A stretch of 11,171 nt of DNA from Eggerthellaceae bacterium UBA5906 (GCA_002431805.1 DJEE01000066.1:17317-28487); one strand, 5' to 3'; counted from the first letter of the stretch, positions 1-5,997 are shown. Notes: generated by a model not told the origin, from the letters alone. Program-made: numbers and translations.

Positions 1-418
1 CGGCAATAAGCGGAATGTCCGCCTGCGAAGCGAACTCCAAAAAGCGAGCATCCTCCAAACGCTCGGGTGCCACGTACAGCAAGTCGTATTCGCCAGCCAG
101 CGCACAATTCATAACCGTAGCCTGTTGAGAAGCAGACAGCGTTGAGTTCAGAAACGCCGCCTGCACGCCCGCTTCTTGCAAGCTGCGCACCTGATCTCCC
201 ATAAGCGACACCAACGGGCTGATAACCAGCGTTACGCCCGTCATCACCACGCCAGGAATTTGGTAGCACACCGATTTGCCCGCGCCCGTAGGCATAACAG
301 CCAAGGCATCGCGCCCGGCAAGCAGCGCTTTGACAACGCCAAGCTGCCCAGGCCTGAAATCCTGATAGCCGAAATGCATTTCCAGCGCTAAACGCGCCTG
401 CTCTATGGGAACCGACAT
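1..418 (-). CDS. recQ: RecQ-type ATP-dependent DNA helicase, N-terminal part (runs off the window)
   Basis: Only the first 139 codons are present; the gene continues beyond base 1. RecQ helicases are superfamily 2 enzymes that unwind DNA 3'-5' in recombinational repair and at stalled forks. The visible part shows the RecQ zero/Q-motif block (FGYQDFRPGQ, residues 16-25), the Walker A motif MPTGAGKSVCYQIP (residues 42-55), motif Ia (ISPLVSLMGDQV, 66-77) and the YVAPERL block (115-121). The sequence stops just before the expected DEAH box, so helicase motifs II-VI, the zinc-binding domain and the HRDC domain cannot be checked. The ATG at 418 is chosen because GGGGAAGG (426-433 on the complement) lies 7 nt upstream. 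The gene follows def on the same strand after 106 bp with no clear terminator between, so co-transcription is plausible. A weak -10 (TGTAAT) in the gap could give it its own promoter. The family call is firm; the assignment to RecQ proper rather than a short paralogue is likely. Confidence 0.93.
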   Translation of the reverse strand, partial: MSVPIEQARLALEMHFGYQDFRPGQLGVVKALLAGRDALAVMPTGAGKSVCYQIPGVVMTGVTLVISPLVSLMGDQVRSLQEAGVQAAFLNSTLSASQQATVMNCALAGEYDLLYVAPERLEDARFLEFASQADIPLIA

Positions 419-425
419 AGGCAAA

Positions 426-433
426 CCTTCCCC
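426..433 (-). promoter_or_regulatory. Ribosome binding site of recQ
   Basis: The complement reads GGGGAAGG, 7 nt before the ATG at 418. It decides the recQ start, since no better-placed start codon is seen. Confidence 0.6.
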
Positions 434-524
434 AAACCTTCAACCAAGCAAAACTATTACAGCAAACCAACCTGCACTAACCGAGGCACACGCAGAACAT
501 AGCGCACAAAGCCGCAGCGAACAC

Positions 525-935
525 CTAGATAATCACACCGTTGCAATGGTCTATTTCGTGTTGGATAATTTGCGCCACAAAACCCGAAAAGCTTTTCTCG
601 TGCCACGCAAGCGATTCATCCTGATAGCGCACGCGAATTTTGCGGAAACGCTCGCAGCCGCGGCGCCCATCAAGCGACAAGCACCCCTCTTCCGTGCGGT
701 ATTTCCCAGATGAGCGCACAATTTCAGGGTTGAACATAAGCGTAGGCACGCCCGCGTTGTCGAACACAATAATGCGTTTGCGCACCCCTATCATGTTCGC
801 CGCCATGCCCACGCACACATCGGCATGCGCGGCTAACGTGTCCAGTAAGTCCTGGCCAACCGCCGCATCGGCCTCAACGGCAGCGTCAGATGGCTTGGAC
901 AGCAAAAGCTCGCTTCGCACAATAGGGCGTATCAT
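525..935 (-). CDS. def: Peptide deformylase, short 136-residue subfamily
   Basis: Peptide deformylase is a cytoplasmic metalloenzyme that removes the formyl group from the initiator methionine of new proteins. All three motifs are visible. Motif I is VGMAANMIG (residues 42-50), motif II is EEGCLS (82-87, metal ligand Cys85), and motif III is HEIDH (126-130, metal ligands His126 and His130, catalytic Glu127). Motif I carries Asn47 where the classical motif GxGxAAxQ has Gln. This is a feature of a short deformylase subfamily found in clostridia, lactobacilli and streptococci, as I recall it, so it does not imply inactivity. The protein ends shortly after HEIDH, which is also usual for that group. 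The ATG at 935 has a GAGG ribosome binding site about 6 nt upstream. The gene lies between the amidohydrolase and recQ on the same strand, 146 bp and 106 bp from each. A candidate promoter, a LexA-like box and a long hairpin precede it. A second, classical def may exist elsewhere in the genome. Confidence 0.93.
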   Translation of the reverse strand: MIRPIVRSELLLSKPSDAAVEADAAVGQDLLDTLAAHADVCVGMAANMIGVRKRIIVFDNAGVPTLMFNPEIVRSSGKYRTEEGCLSLDGRRGCERFRKIRVRYQDESLAWHEKSFSGFVAQIIQHEIDHCNGVII

Positions 936-955
936 GGCAACCTCACTTCAAAAGC

Positions 956-1005
956 AACGCGGGAATGTTCCGTAGCACCACTGTACCAGAGAACATTCCC
1001 GCGTT
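956..1005 (-). repeat. Perfect 15-bp inverted repeat in the def leader
   Basis: Arms 956-970 (AACGCGGGAATGTTC) and 991-1005 (GAACATTCCCGCGTT) are exact reverse complements, separated by 20 nt. The far arm ends about 20 nt before the def start. In the leftward direction the stem is followed by TTGCTTTTG, a weak U-tract. It could therefore be a terminator for the amidohydrolase, an attenuator in the def leader, or a protein-binding palindrome. The presence of the structure is certain; its role is not. Confidence 0.75.
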
Positions 1006-1016
1006 CAATAAAAAAC

Positions 1017-1028
1017 GAACAACTGTTC
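1017..1028. promoter_or_regulatory. Candidate LexA (SOS) box upstream of def-recQ
   Basis: The site reads GAAC-AACT-GTTC, preceded by C at 1016. This fits the GAAC-N4-GTTC core of Gram-positive and actinobacterial LexA boxes. It lies about 20-30 nt downstream of the -10 element at 1050-1055, where bound repressor would block transcription. The flanking base on the right is A rather than G, so the match is near but not full consensus. An exact GAAC-N4-GTTC match is expected by chance only about once per 65 kb. Confidence 0.4.
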
Positions 1029-1049
1029 AGTTTTGCATGATTGTCGACT

Positions 1050-1078
1050 TTTATACTAGGAAAAGCCCCTCGCGAAAA
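1050..1078 (-). promoter_or_regulatory. Candidate promoter of def (and possibly recQ)
   Basis: The complement has a -10 hexamer TATAAA (1050-1055) and a weak -35 TTTTCG (1073-1078) with a 17-bp spacer. The -10 is strong by sigma-70 standards. The start point would fall near 1043, giving a leader of about 108 nt that contains the LexA-like site and the 15-bp hairpin. Confidence 0.45.
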
Positions 1079-1081
1079 ATC

Positions 1082-2386
1082 TTACCGCGGCAGGAATTTA
1101 TCCAGTTCAGCGTCAAGTTCCGTCAGGTGCTTCACATGCAGGTTGTCGGCGAACTTGCCGCGCACCATCACACGGCGCACGTTGCGCAACGCTTCCAAAT
1201 CATCAAGCGGGTTGGCATCCAGCACAATCATATCCGCCGATTTGCCCACCTCAATAGAGCCCGTTTCCTCACCCAACCCAATGATGCGCGCGTTGCCCAG
1301 CGTTGCCGTGTGCAGCGCCAGCTGACGGCTTGCGCCCACAATACGCTCGAAATACACCAGCTCGCGCCACATATCGTACTGCGTCACATACGGGCACGAC
1401 GAGTCGGTGCCCAGACCAACGGGAATGCCTGCAGCAAGCGCCTGCTTGGCCGCGGACACGATGCCCTCGTACACAATGCGACCGTTCACCACCTGGATAT
1501 CGGTGGAGTGCGTCATCTCGGGCGGCAGCTTGATAAACGGCAGCGCAGGGGAAATAGTGCACGTAAGCGTACTCGCACGGCCTACGCCGTTTTCGCGAAA
1601 CGCCGCCAGCAGCTCATCGTCAAGCACGCCGCCGTGCTCGATGGTGTCCACGCCTGCCGCAAGGCCCACGCGCACGCCTTCGCTGCTTTCAATGTGCGCC
1701 GCCGTGTGCATCCCCAGCTTGTGAGCCTCGTCCACCGCCGCTGTCGCAATCTCCGGCGACATGCGCAGCACGCCCGGCTCGCCTTCCTTTTCGGCATCGA
1801 ACACGCCACCGGTGATGAACAGCTTCACCAAATCGCATTTGTGCGCATAGCACTCGCGCACAATTTCACGCGCTTCATCAGGTGTTTTGGCAATGTGAGC
1901 AAACAGCCCGGCCCCGTGCCCGCCCGGCACGGTAACGCCCACGCCCGATGTAACCAAGCGCGGCCCCACGTACGTGCCGGCGTTGATGGCATCACGCACC
2001 CACACGTCGGCAAACCCCGGATCGCCCACGCTGCGCACCGTGGTGACTCCGCTTGCCAACTGCTGCTGGGCGTTTTTGCGCAGCGTGCGATGCAGATACC
2101 ACCGGCCAAGGGGATTGCCCACCACCTTGTCGATCAAATCGCCTGCCGCGCCAGCGCTGGTCGGCTTGCCGGTGCCGCACAGGTGCACGTGCAGGTTGAC
2201 CAGGCCCGGCATCAAGTAGGCACCGGCAAGGTCAATCTCCTGCGCGCCGGCGGCACCCACCGTAGTGGCCGCCGGGCCAACCGCGCTGATGCGGCCGGCG
2301 TCGTCTACCGCAACGGTCATGTTCGGTTGCGGCTGCATATCGCGCGTGCCGTCAAGCAGCGTCGCGTGCGTGAAAATGTAAGACAT
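1082..2386 (-). CDS. Metal-dependent amidohydrolase, imidazolonepropionase/prolidase-like
   Basis: This 434-residue protein belongs to the amidohydrolase superfamily (TIM-barrel hydrolases with one or two zinc-type ions). An N-terminal beta-sandwich strand region leads to PGLVNLHVHL, whose HxH pair is His66 and His68. Further likely metal or catalytic residues are Lys188 (LVKLF, the lysine usually carboxylated in dinuclear members), His231 (HTAAHIES), His251 (TIEHGG) and Asp328 (GLGTDSS). The tail GSIEVGKSADMIVLD (about 386-400) is the standard C-terminal sandwich signature. The set matches the COG1228-like branch, which includes Xaa-Pro dipeptidases and imidazolonepropionase-like enzymes. 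The substrate cannot be read from sequence, and there are no histidine-degradation genes nearby. The ATG at 2386 is chosen over the in-frame ATG at 2416 because AAAGGGGA (2391-2398) sits 4 nt upstream of it. No signal peptide is seen, so it is probably cytoplasmic. It is the first gene of the leftward def-recQ side but has its own long upstream gap. Confidence 0.88.
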   Translation of the reverse strand: MSYIFTHATLLDGTRDMQPQPNMTVAVDDAGRISAVGPAATTVGAAGAQEIDLAGAYLMPGLVNLHVHLCGTGKPTSAGAAGDLIDKVVGNPLGRWYLHRTLRKNAQQQLASGVTTVRSVGDPGFADVWVRDAINAGTYVGPRLVTSGVGVTVPGGHGAGLFAHIAKTPDEAREIVRECYAHKCDLVKLFITGGVFDAEKEGEPGVLRMSPEIATAAVDEAHKLGMHTAAHIESSEGVRVGLAAGVDTIEHGGVLDDELLAAFRENGVGRASTLTCTISPALPFIKLPPEMTHSTDIQVVNGRIVYEGIVSAAKQALAAGIPVGLGTDSSCPYVTQYDMWRELVYFERIVGASRQLALHTATLGNARIIGLGEETGSIEVGKSADMIVLDANPLDDLEALRNVRRVMVRGKFADNLHVKHLTELDAELDKFLPR

Positions 2387-2406
2387 GGCTTCCCCTTTGC
2401 TGCCAT

Positions 2407-2424
2407 GCTGCCGCACAGGGCAGC
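2407..2424 (-). other. Hairpin in the amidohydrolase leader
   Basis: GCTGCC (2407-2412) pairs with GGCAGC (2419-2424) across a 6-nt loop, and three more pairs including a wobble extend it outward. It ends about 9 nt upstream of the ribosome binding site, so it could influence translation initiation. Confidence 0.45.
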
Positions 2425-2510
2425 GTGAATAGTTAGGGAGAGCCTACCAAGAAGGGCCCGACGCGTCCAGGGAAATTCCTCATCTGGGTAGAAATTCAGC
2501 AACCGGGTTT

Positions 2511-2690
2511 TCGGCAAGAATCCGCTTACACCGCCGCAAGGCTCGGGTAAGATTCCGCACGCAGCCGCCCAAGATTCCGGCAAGGTTTCGCACGCAGCCG
2601 CGCAAGATCCCGGCAAGTCCCACGCCACCTTTTCGGCAAGATTCCGGCGAATCCAACCGGCCATTTCGGCAAAATCCCTGCAAGGTTAGG
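2511..2690. repeat. Degenerate 33-bp tandem repeat with an 11-bp subunit
   Basis: The word AAG(A/G)TTCCGGC recurs with strict phase. AAG-type starts fall at 2516, 2538, 2549, 2571, 2582, 2604 and 2615, then after a 1-bp shift at 2638, 2649 (as GAA), 2671 and 2682. The spacing alternates 22 and 11 bp, so each 33-bp unit is two AAG subunits plus one CGC-type subunit (for example CGCAGCCGCGC). The two best copies (2549-2581 and 2582-2614) differ at only four or five positions. About five units are present. It lies between two same-strand genes and is not a CRISPR, because there are no unique spacers. Confidence 0.85.
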
Positions 2691-2747
2691 TTGTCATACT
2701 TACAAACGCGGAAAGGGAACGAGCGCCACGGTCGCAACGCGGGTCGC

Positions 2748-2781
2748 AAAAAAGGGAGACACCCCGGCGGCGGCATTCCCT
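2748..2781 (-). terminator. Possible second terminator downstream of the EF-G-like gene
   Basis: On the complement, AGGGA (2781-2777) pairs with TCCCT (2757-2753) across a 19-nt GC-rich loop and is followed at once by a run of six T (2753-2748). The T-run is good but the stem is short. Confidence 0.35.
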
Positions 2782-2789
2782 CTCCGCGC

Positions 2790-2838
2790 AGATAACGAAA
2801 CGGGCGGGCGAAGCTCGCAAACTCACCGCTCGCCCGCC
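2790..2838 (-). terminator. Candidate terminator of the EF-G-like gene
   Basis: GGCGGGCGA (2803-2811) and TCGCCCGCC (2830-2838) are perfect 9-bp arms around an 18-nt loop, starting 26 bp past the stop codon. In the leftward direction the stem is followed by CGTTTCGTTAT, only partly T-rich. It fits a Rho-independent terminator with a weak tail. Confidence 0.55.
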
Positions 2839-2863
2839 ATTTTCTACCGCAGCAAGGTAACCG

Positions 2864-4930
2864 CTACGCCTTCGAAGCCTGATACGCTTCCACCAGCTTG
2901 CGCGTTACATCGGCTGGAGCCGGCTCGTAGCCGTCTAGCTGAATGAAGTAGCTGCCCGAACCGCGCGTGAGCGCTCGCAGGTCTTTCGTGTAGCTGACAA
3001 CCTCGGCATACGGCACGCGCACCATGATAACCGTCTCGCCTTCGTCGGTAGAATCGGTGCCCACAATGCGCCCACGACGCGTGGAAATATCGCCCATCAC
3101 CGTGCCGGCATATTCCTCGGTCACCACAATGTCCATGTTCGCCATAGGCTCAAGCAAAATGGGGTCGGCCTGCGCGCACGCCGCGCGAAAACCGATGCGC
3201 GCCGCCGTTTTGAACGCCATCTCATTGGAGTCAACCGAATGATACGATCCGTCGAACACGGCGCACCTGATGTCCACCATGGGGTATCCCGCCAGATACC
3301 CTTCGGCCATAGCTTCCTGCACGCCCTTGTCAACAGCGGGAATCAGGCCGTTCGGGATGGCACCGCCCTTGATTTCGTCCACGAACTCATAGCCCGCGCC
3401 CGGGTTCGGGCTGATGCGCAACCAGCAATCGCCGAACTGCCCTGCGCCGCCCGTTTGCTTCTTGTGACGGCCCTGCGCCTCGGCAGTTTTGCGGATGGTC
3501 TCGCGATAGGGGATGCGCACAGGCACCAAGCGCGCCTCCACCTTCGCCTGCTCCTTCATGCGCGCCAGCAGCGTTTCCACCGCAGCCTCGCCCATAGCCG
3601 TGACAATAGTCTGATGCGTTTCTTCGTTGCGCGTGATGCGCAGCGTGGGGTCGTTTTCGGCCGCGCGCACCAAAAACGCGCCCACCTTGTCCTCTTCCTT
3701 TTTGTTCGCCGCCTCAATGGCAACGGGATATTGCGGCTGCGGCAGCGGCAGCGGGTCGATGGCCGTGGTGCCCAGCTGCGAAAGCGTGTCTCCCGCGCGC
3801 GTGTCGGTAAGCTTCGGCACCACGATGATGTCGCCGGCCTTCGCCGACTTCACGTCCGTGGCTTCCTTGCCCATCATCACGTACAAATGCCCTAAACGGT
3901 CCTTTTTGCCCGTGCGCGAGTTGATAAGCTCCATGCCGGGCACCAGCGTGCCGCTGATGATTTTCAGATAGCTTAGCCGTCCCACATACGGGTCTGCAAC
4001 GGTTTTGAACACGAACGCCGCCGGCTCGCCCGCCTCGTCGACGAACGTCTCGTTGCCGTCGGCCAAGCGGAACGCCCCGTGGTGGCGCGGGTGCGGGAAG
4101 TACGTGCAAATGTCTTTCATCACGCAGCGAATACCCTGTTCAATGATGGTGGAGCCCACATACACGGGAATGAACAGCTCCTGCGCAATGGCCTGGTCAA
4201 GCAGCCGTTCCAGCTCCTCTTGCGTCAGCTGCTCCGCCCCGTCAAGATACTTCATCATCAGCTCGTCATCGGCCTCGGCCACCAAATCGCACAGCTTGTC
4301 GCGCGCAATCTGCGCCTCCTCGGCGTACTCGGGCGGGATGTCCTCCACGCGGTCGTCGCACGTGCCGTCTTGATCGAAGTAGCGGGCCTTCATGCGCAGC
4401 ACGTCGATGACGCCCTTGAAGTTCTCCGCCACACCAATGGGGATGGTAACCGGCCCTAAGCGGCTGCCGAAACGCGCGTGCAGCTGCGCCATGATGGTGT
4501 CGAAGTTGGCGTGCTCGCGGTCGATGTGGTTGATGAACACGGCGCGCGACAAGCGCATGCCCTCGGCTTCGCGCCACAGTTTTGTGGTCATGACCTGGGG
4601 ACCTGCCACGGCGTCCACCACGAACAACGCCATTTCGGCAGCTTGCATGGTCGCCAGCGTGTCGCCGATGAAATCAGGGTGGCCCGAGGTGTCAAGCACG
4701 TTGATTTTGTAGTCGTGGTACGGGATGGGCGCAAGAGAGGTGCCCAACGTGAACTTGCGACGGATCTCCTCCGCATCGTAATCAAGATAGGATTTGCCGT
4801 CGTGCGTGGTGCCCATGCGCGGCGTGCGGCCGGAAACGTGCAACATGGCCTCGGCCAGCGACGTTTTGCCGGCGCCATCTTGGCCCACCAGCACGATGTT
4901 GCGAACATGTTCGGTAGCAGGAGCTGCCAT
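2864..4930 (-). CDS. Elongation factor G-like GTPase (EF-G paralogue)
   Basis: At 688 residues the protein has full EF-G length and architecture. The G domain has P-loop GQDGAGKTS (16-24), G3 box DTSGHPDF (80-86) and G4 box NHID (134-137). Domain II falls around 300-390. Domain IV includes TGGAGQFGD (493-501) and the tip loop DGSYHSVDSNE (560-570), and the C-terminal fold includes TRRGRIVG (617-624). Canonical EF-G has GHxDAGKTT, DTPGHVDF and NKxD, so this is a paralogue of the FusA2/EF-G-like type rather than the main translocase. The G4 lysine is replaced by His135, which is unusual because that lysine helps hold guanine. The domain IV tip is intact, suggesting it still enters the ribosomal A site. 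A function in translocation, ribosome recycling or stress tolerance is inferred from paralogues only. The ATG at 4930 follows a purine-rich GGGGAAGGTGA ribosome binding site. It is transcribed alone, with a long leader upstream. Confidence 0.9.
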   Translation of the reverse strand: MAAPATEHVRNIVLVGQDGAGKTSLAEAMLHVSGRTPRMGTTHDGKSYLDYDAEEIRRKFTLGTSLAPIPYHDYKINVLDTSGHPDFIGDTLATMQAAEMALFVVDAVAGPQVMTTKLWREAEGMRLSRAVFINHIDREHANFDTIMAQLHARFGSRLGPVTIPIGVAENFKGVIDVLRMKARYFDQDGTCDDRVEDIPPEYAEEAQIARDKLCDLVAEADDELMMKYLDGAEQLTQEELERLLDQAIAQELFIPVYVGSTIIEQGIRCVMKDICTYFPHPRHHGAFRLADGNETFVDEAGEPAAFVFKTVADPYVGRLSYLKIISGTLVPGMELINSRTGKKDRLGHLYVMMGKEATDVKSAKAGDIIVVPKLTDTRAGDTLSQLGTTAIDPLPLPQPQYPVAIEAANKKEEDKVGAFLVRAAENDPTLRITRNEETHQTIVTAMGEAAVETLLARMKEQAKVEARLVPVRIPYRETIRKTAEAQGRHKKQTGGAGQFGDCWLRISPNPGAGYEFVDEIKGGAIPNGLIPAVDKGVQEAMAEGYLAGYPMVDIRCAVFDGSYHSVDSNEMAFKTAARIGFRAACAQADPILLEPMANMDIVVTEEYAGTVMGDISTRRGRIVGTDSTDEGETVIMVRVPYAEVVSYTKDLRALTRGSGSYFIQLDGYEPAPADVTRKLVEAYQASKA

Positions 4931-5064
4931 ACGATCACCTTCCCCTTAAAAGGCGGTCGCGCCCGCATACCCTTTGCTGCAAGCGCGATACGCAGTTGAC
5001 ACAGCTGTGCGGAACAAGCGCCGGCGAGGGGGCGAATACCCAAGCGCAGGAAGCGGCAGCGAGC

Positions 5065-5086
5065 AAAAGCGCCGCTTCGTCGGCGC
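5065..5086 (-). terminator. Possible attenuator hairpin in the EF-G-like gene leader
   Basis: On the complement GCGCCG (5086-5081) and CGGCGC (5074-5069) form a 6-bp stem with a 6-nt loop, followed by TTTTGCTC. No gene ends upstream on this strand, so if it works it would act inside the leader of the EF-G-like gene. The stem is short. Confidence 0.3.
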
Positions 5087-5103
5087 AAGAACACGTTGGG
5101 TAC

Positions 5104-5132
5104 AGTGTAGCGCAAAACTGCCCGCGAACAGG
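5104..5132 (-). promoter_or_regulatory. Weak candidate promoter of the EF-G-like gene
   Basis: The complement has TACACT (5104-5109), a fair -10, but no recognisable -35 at 16-18 bp. It would give a leader of about 170 nt. Offered with low confidence. Confidence 0.2.
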
Positions 5133-5150
5133 GAAAACGGCCCGTTATGG

Positions 5151-5168
5151 ACACACCCCGGGGCGTGT
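5151..5168. promoter_or_regulatory. 18-bp near-palindrome, possible operator
   Basis: ACACACCCCGGGGCGTGT is self-complementary except for one position pair. It lies just upstream of the weak TACACT promoter of the EF-G-like gene, a position suited to a dimeric regulator. No regulator family is recognisable from it. Confidence 0.3.
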
Positions 5169-5344
5169 AGCAAGAAGCGAGGCACGATGAGACAGCTTTG
5201 AGGCTTAACGCGCGCCTTTTGACGCGATTTCGAGAGCGTTCCCATCAAAAAAGCCGGTAATGTGTGATTCCCGCAGATTGTTTTGCCTCGATATGGCGTT
5301 TTTGGGCCCCAACGGAGCATGTTTCAGGGGTTTTGCCCGCCAAA

Positions 5345-5359
5345 AGCGTTCCCAACAAG
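5345..5359 (+). repeat. 15-bp repeat, copy A (AGCGTTCCCAACAAG)
   Basis: This copy is identical to the one at 5996-6010, and a diverged copy (AGCGTTCCCATCAA) lies at 5235-5248. All three are in the same orientation. Copy A sits in the loop of the 5329-5368 stem-loop. Confidence 0.6.
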
Positions 5360-5622
5360 AGCAAAACCGCACAGTACCGACATTTTTGACACGCACGAGC
5401 AAAAAACGTCCTGCAATTGCAGCAATCGCAGATACATTGCCAGCGTTTCGTGCCGGGCACGTGACGCATTGGTTACAACCGCTCGAGCCCATACGCGCAG
5501 GCACCCTGGCGCGCTACCCTATTGCTTATACGCTAAAGCTATTCCTAAATTTGACCTTGCCATCATGGGCGCGCAAGGGCTTAGGACATCGACCAGCAAC
5601 ACCAGGAAAGAAGGCACACGTT

Positions 5623-5997
5623 ATGGCGTTTCCGCGACACCCTATCATTGACGTCAACCCCGTTGAGGCGGCGCGCGGTACGGCGGCAACTGCCAAAACC
5701 GTAGCCTCAACTGCCGCAGAAACTTTCACGCCGCCGTCGTTCGGGAAGAAGGCAGACCCCAACAACGAGCCGCTGCGCACCACGTTCGTTGACGGCTTCG
5801 GCAACCCCGTGAAGGACGCAAACAAAGCCGCAACCCCGCTTACCCGCGCGGGCGGCGCAGCGCAAACCGTTGCCGGAGCTGCGGTTATGGCAGTGGGCGT
5901 ACCCATGTTGGTGCTGCCAGGCCCCGGCGTGCTCACCATTGGGGCGGGAGCCGCCATAGCCGCCGGCGGCATCAAAAAATTGCGCACTGGCAAGTAG
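5623..5997 (+). CDS. Small putative membrane-hairpin protein with PGPG motif
   Basis: This is a 124-residue protein of unknown function. Residues 1-75 are polar and rich in Ala, Thr, Pro and Lys. Residues 76-117 are hydrophobic and Gly/Ala-rich, with VPMLVLPGPGVLTIGAG around residues 93-109. A PGPG turn between two hydrophobic stretches (about 82-97 and 103-116), then a basic tail (KKLRTGK), resembles the PGPGW family of putative transmembrane proteins, although the Trp is absent. I infer a short membrane hairpin with both ends on the same side. The start at 5623 is supported by GAAAGAAGG, with AAGG at 5611-5614 and an 8-nt spacing. The frame stays open upstream to 5260 but without a ribosome binding site. 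A weak promoter (TTGCTT at 5522, TAAATT at 5546, 18-bp spacer) is possible. The gene is convergent with modD, leaving 20 bp between stop codons. Confidence 0.72.
   Translation: MAFPRHPIIDVNPVEAARGTAATAKTVASTAAETFTPPSFGKKADPNNEPLRTTFVDGFGNPVKDANKAATPLTRAGGAAQTVAGAAVMAVGVPMLVLPGPGVLTIGAGAAIAAGGIKKLRTGK

Larger units (their letters stand above)
2387..2863. other. 477-bp gene-free region between the EF-G-like gene and the amidohydrolase
   Basis: No credible gene is seen here. It holds, from right to left: two candidate terminators for the EF-G-like gene, a 33-bp tandem repeat array, and the leader of the amidohydrolase with a hairpin at 2407-2424 (GCTGCC/GGCAGC arms) just upstream of the ribosome binding site. 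A weak -10 (TATTCA on the complement, near 2430) may serve the amidohydrolase. The open frames across the repeat encode an 11-residue periodic peptide that has no other sign of being a protein. Confidence 0.7.
4931..5622. other. 692-bp gene-poor divergent region rich in palindromes
   Basis: No convincing gene is present; the open frames on both strands lack ribosome binding sites and protein-like composition. What it holds: a hairpin with a short T-run (5065-5086) and a possible promoter (5104-5132) for the leftward EF-G-like gene; an 18-bp near-palindrome (5151-5168); two copies of AGCGTTCCCAWCAA (5235-5248 and 5345-5359); a stem-loop with 8-bp arms GGTTTTGC/GCAAAACC (5329-5336 and 5361-5368); a 12-bp palindrome CTGCAATTGCAG (5411-5422); and the leader of the small rightward gene. 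The section 5220-5480 has an uneven, homopolymer-rich texture unlike the coding DNA around it. It may be a dispersed intergenic repeat, which only a genome search can settle. Confidence 0.6.

Noticed and set aside
2387..2416. Alternative amidohydrolase start ten codons upstream at 2416
   Set aside because: The AAAGGGGA site sits directly before the ATG at 2386, and the added residues match no part of the family fold.
965..2428. Rightward 487-codon open frame opposite the amidohydrolase
   Set aside because: It is His/Arg/Gln/Ala-rich with no recognisable motif, while the other strand encodes a clear amidohydrolase with all metal ligands.
2511..2690. CRISPR array
   Set aside because: The units are contiguous and degenerate with no unique spacers, and no cas gene is near.
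2480..2776. Leftward 98-codon open frame across the 33-bp repeat
   Set aside because: The 11-residue periodicity merely reflects the DNA repeat length being a multiple of three. There is no ribosome binding site and another frame is equally open.
5205..5504. Leftward open frames upstream of the EF-G-like gene
   Set aside because: Two overlapping frames are open, neither has a ribosome binding site, and the peptides look like translated non-coding DNA.
5260..5622. Upstream in-frame extension of the small membrane-hairpin gene to 5260
   Set aside because: No ribosome binding site there, and the extension has no protein-like pattern and covers palindromes and repeats. GAAAGAAGG fits the start at 5623.
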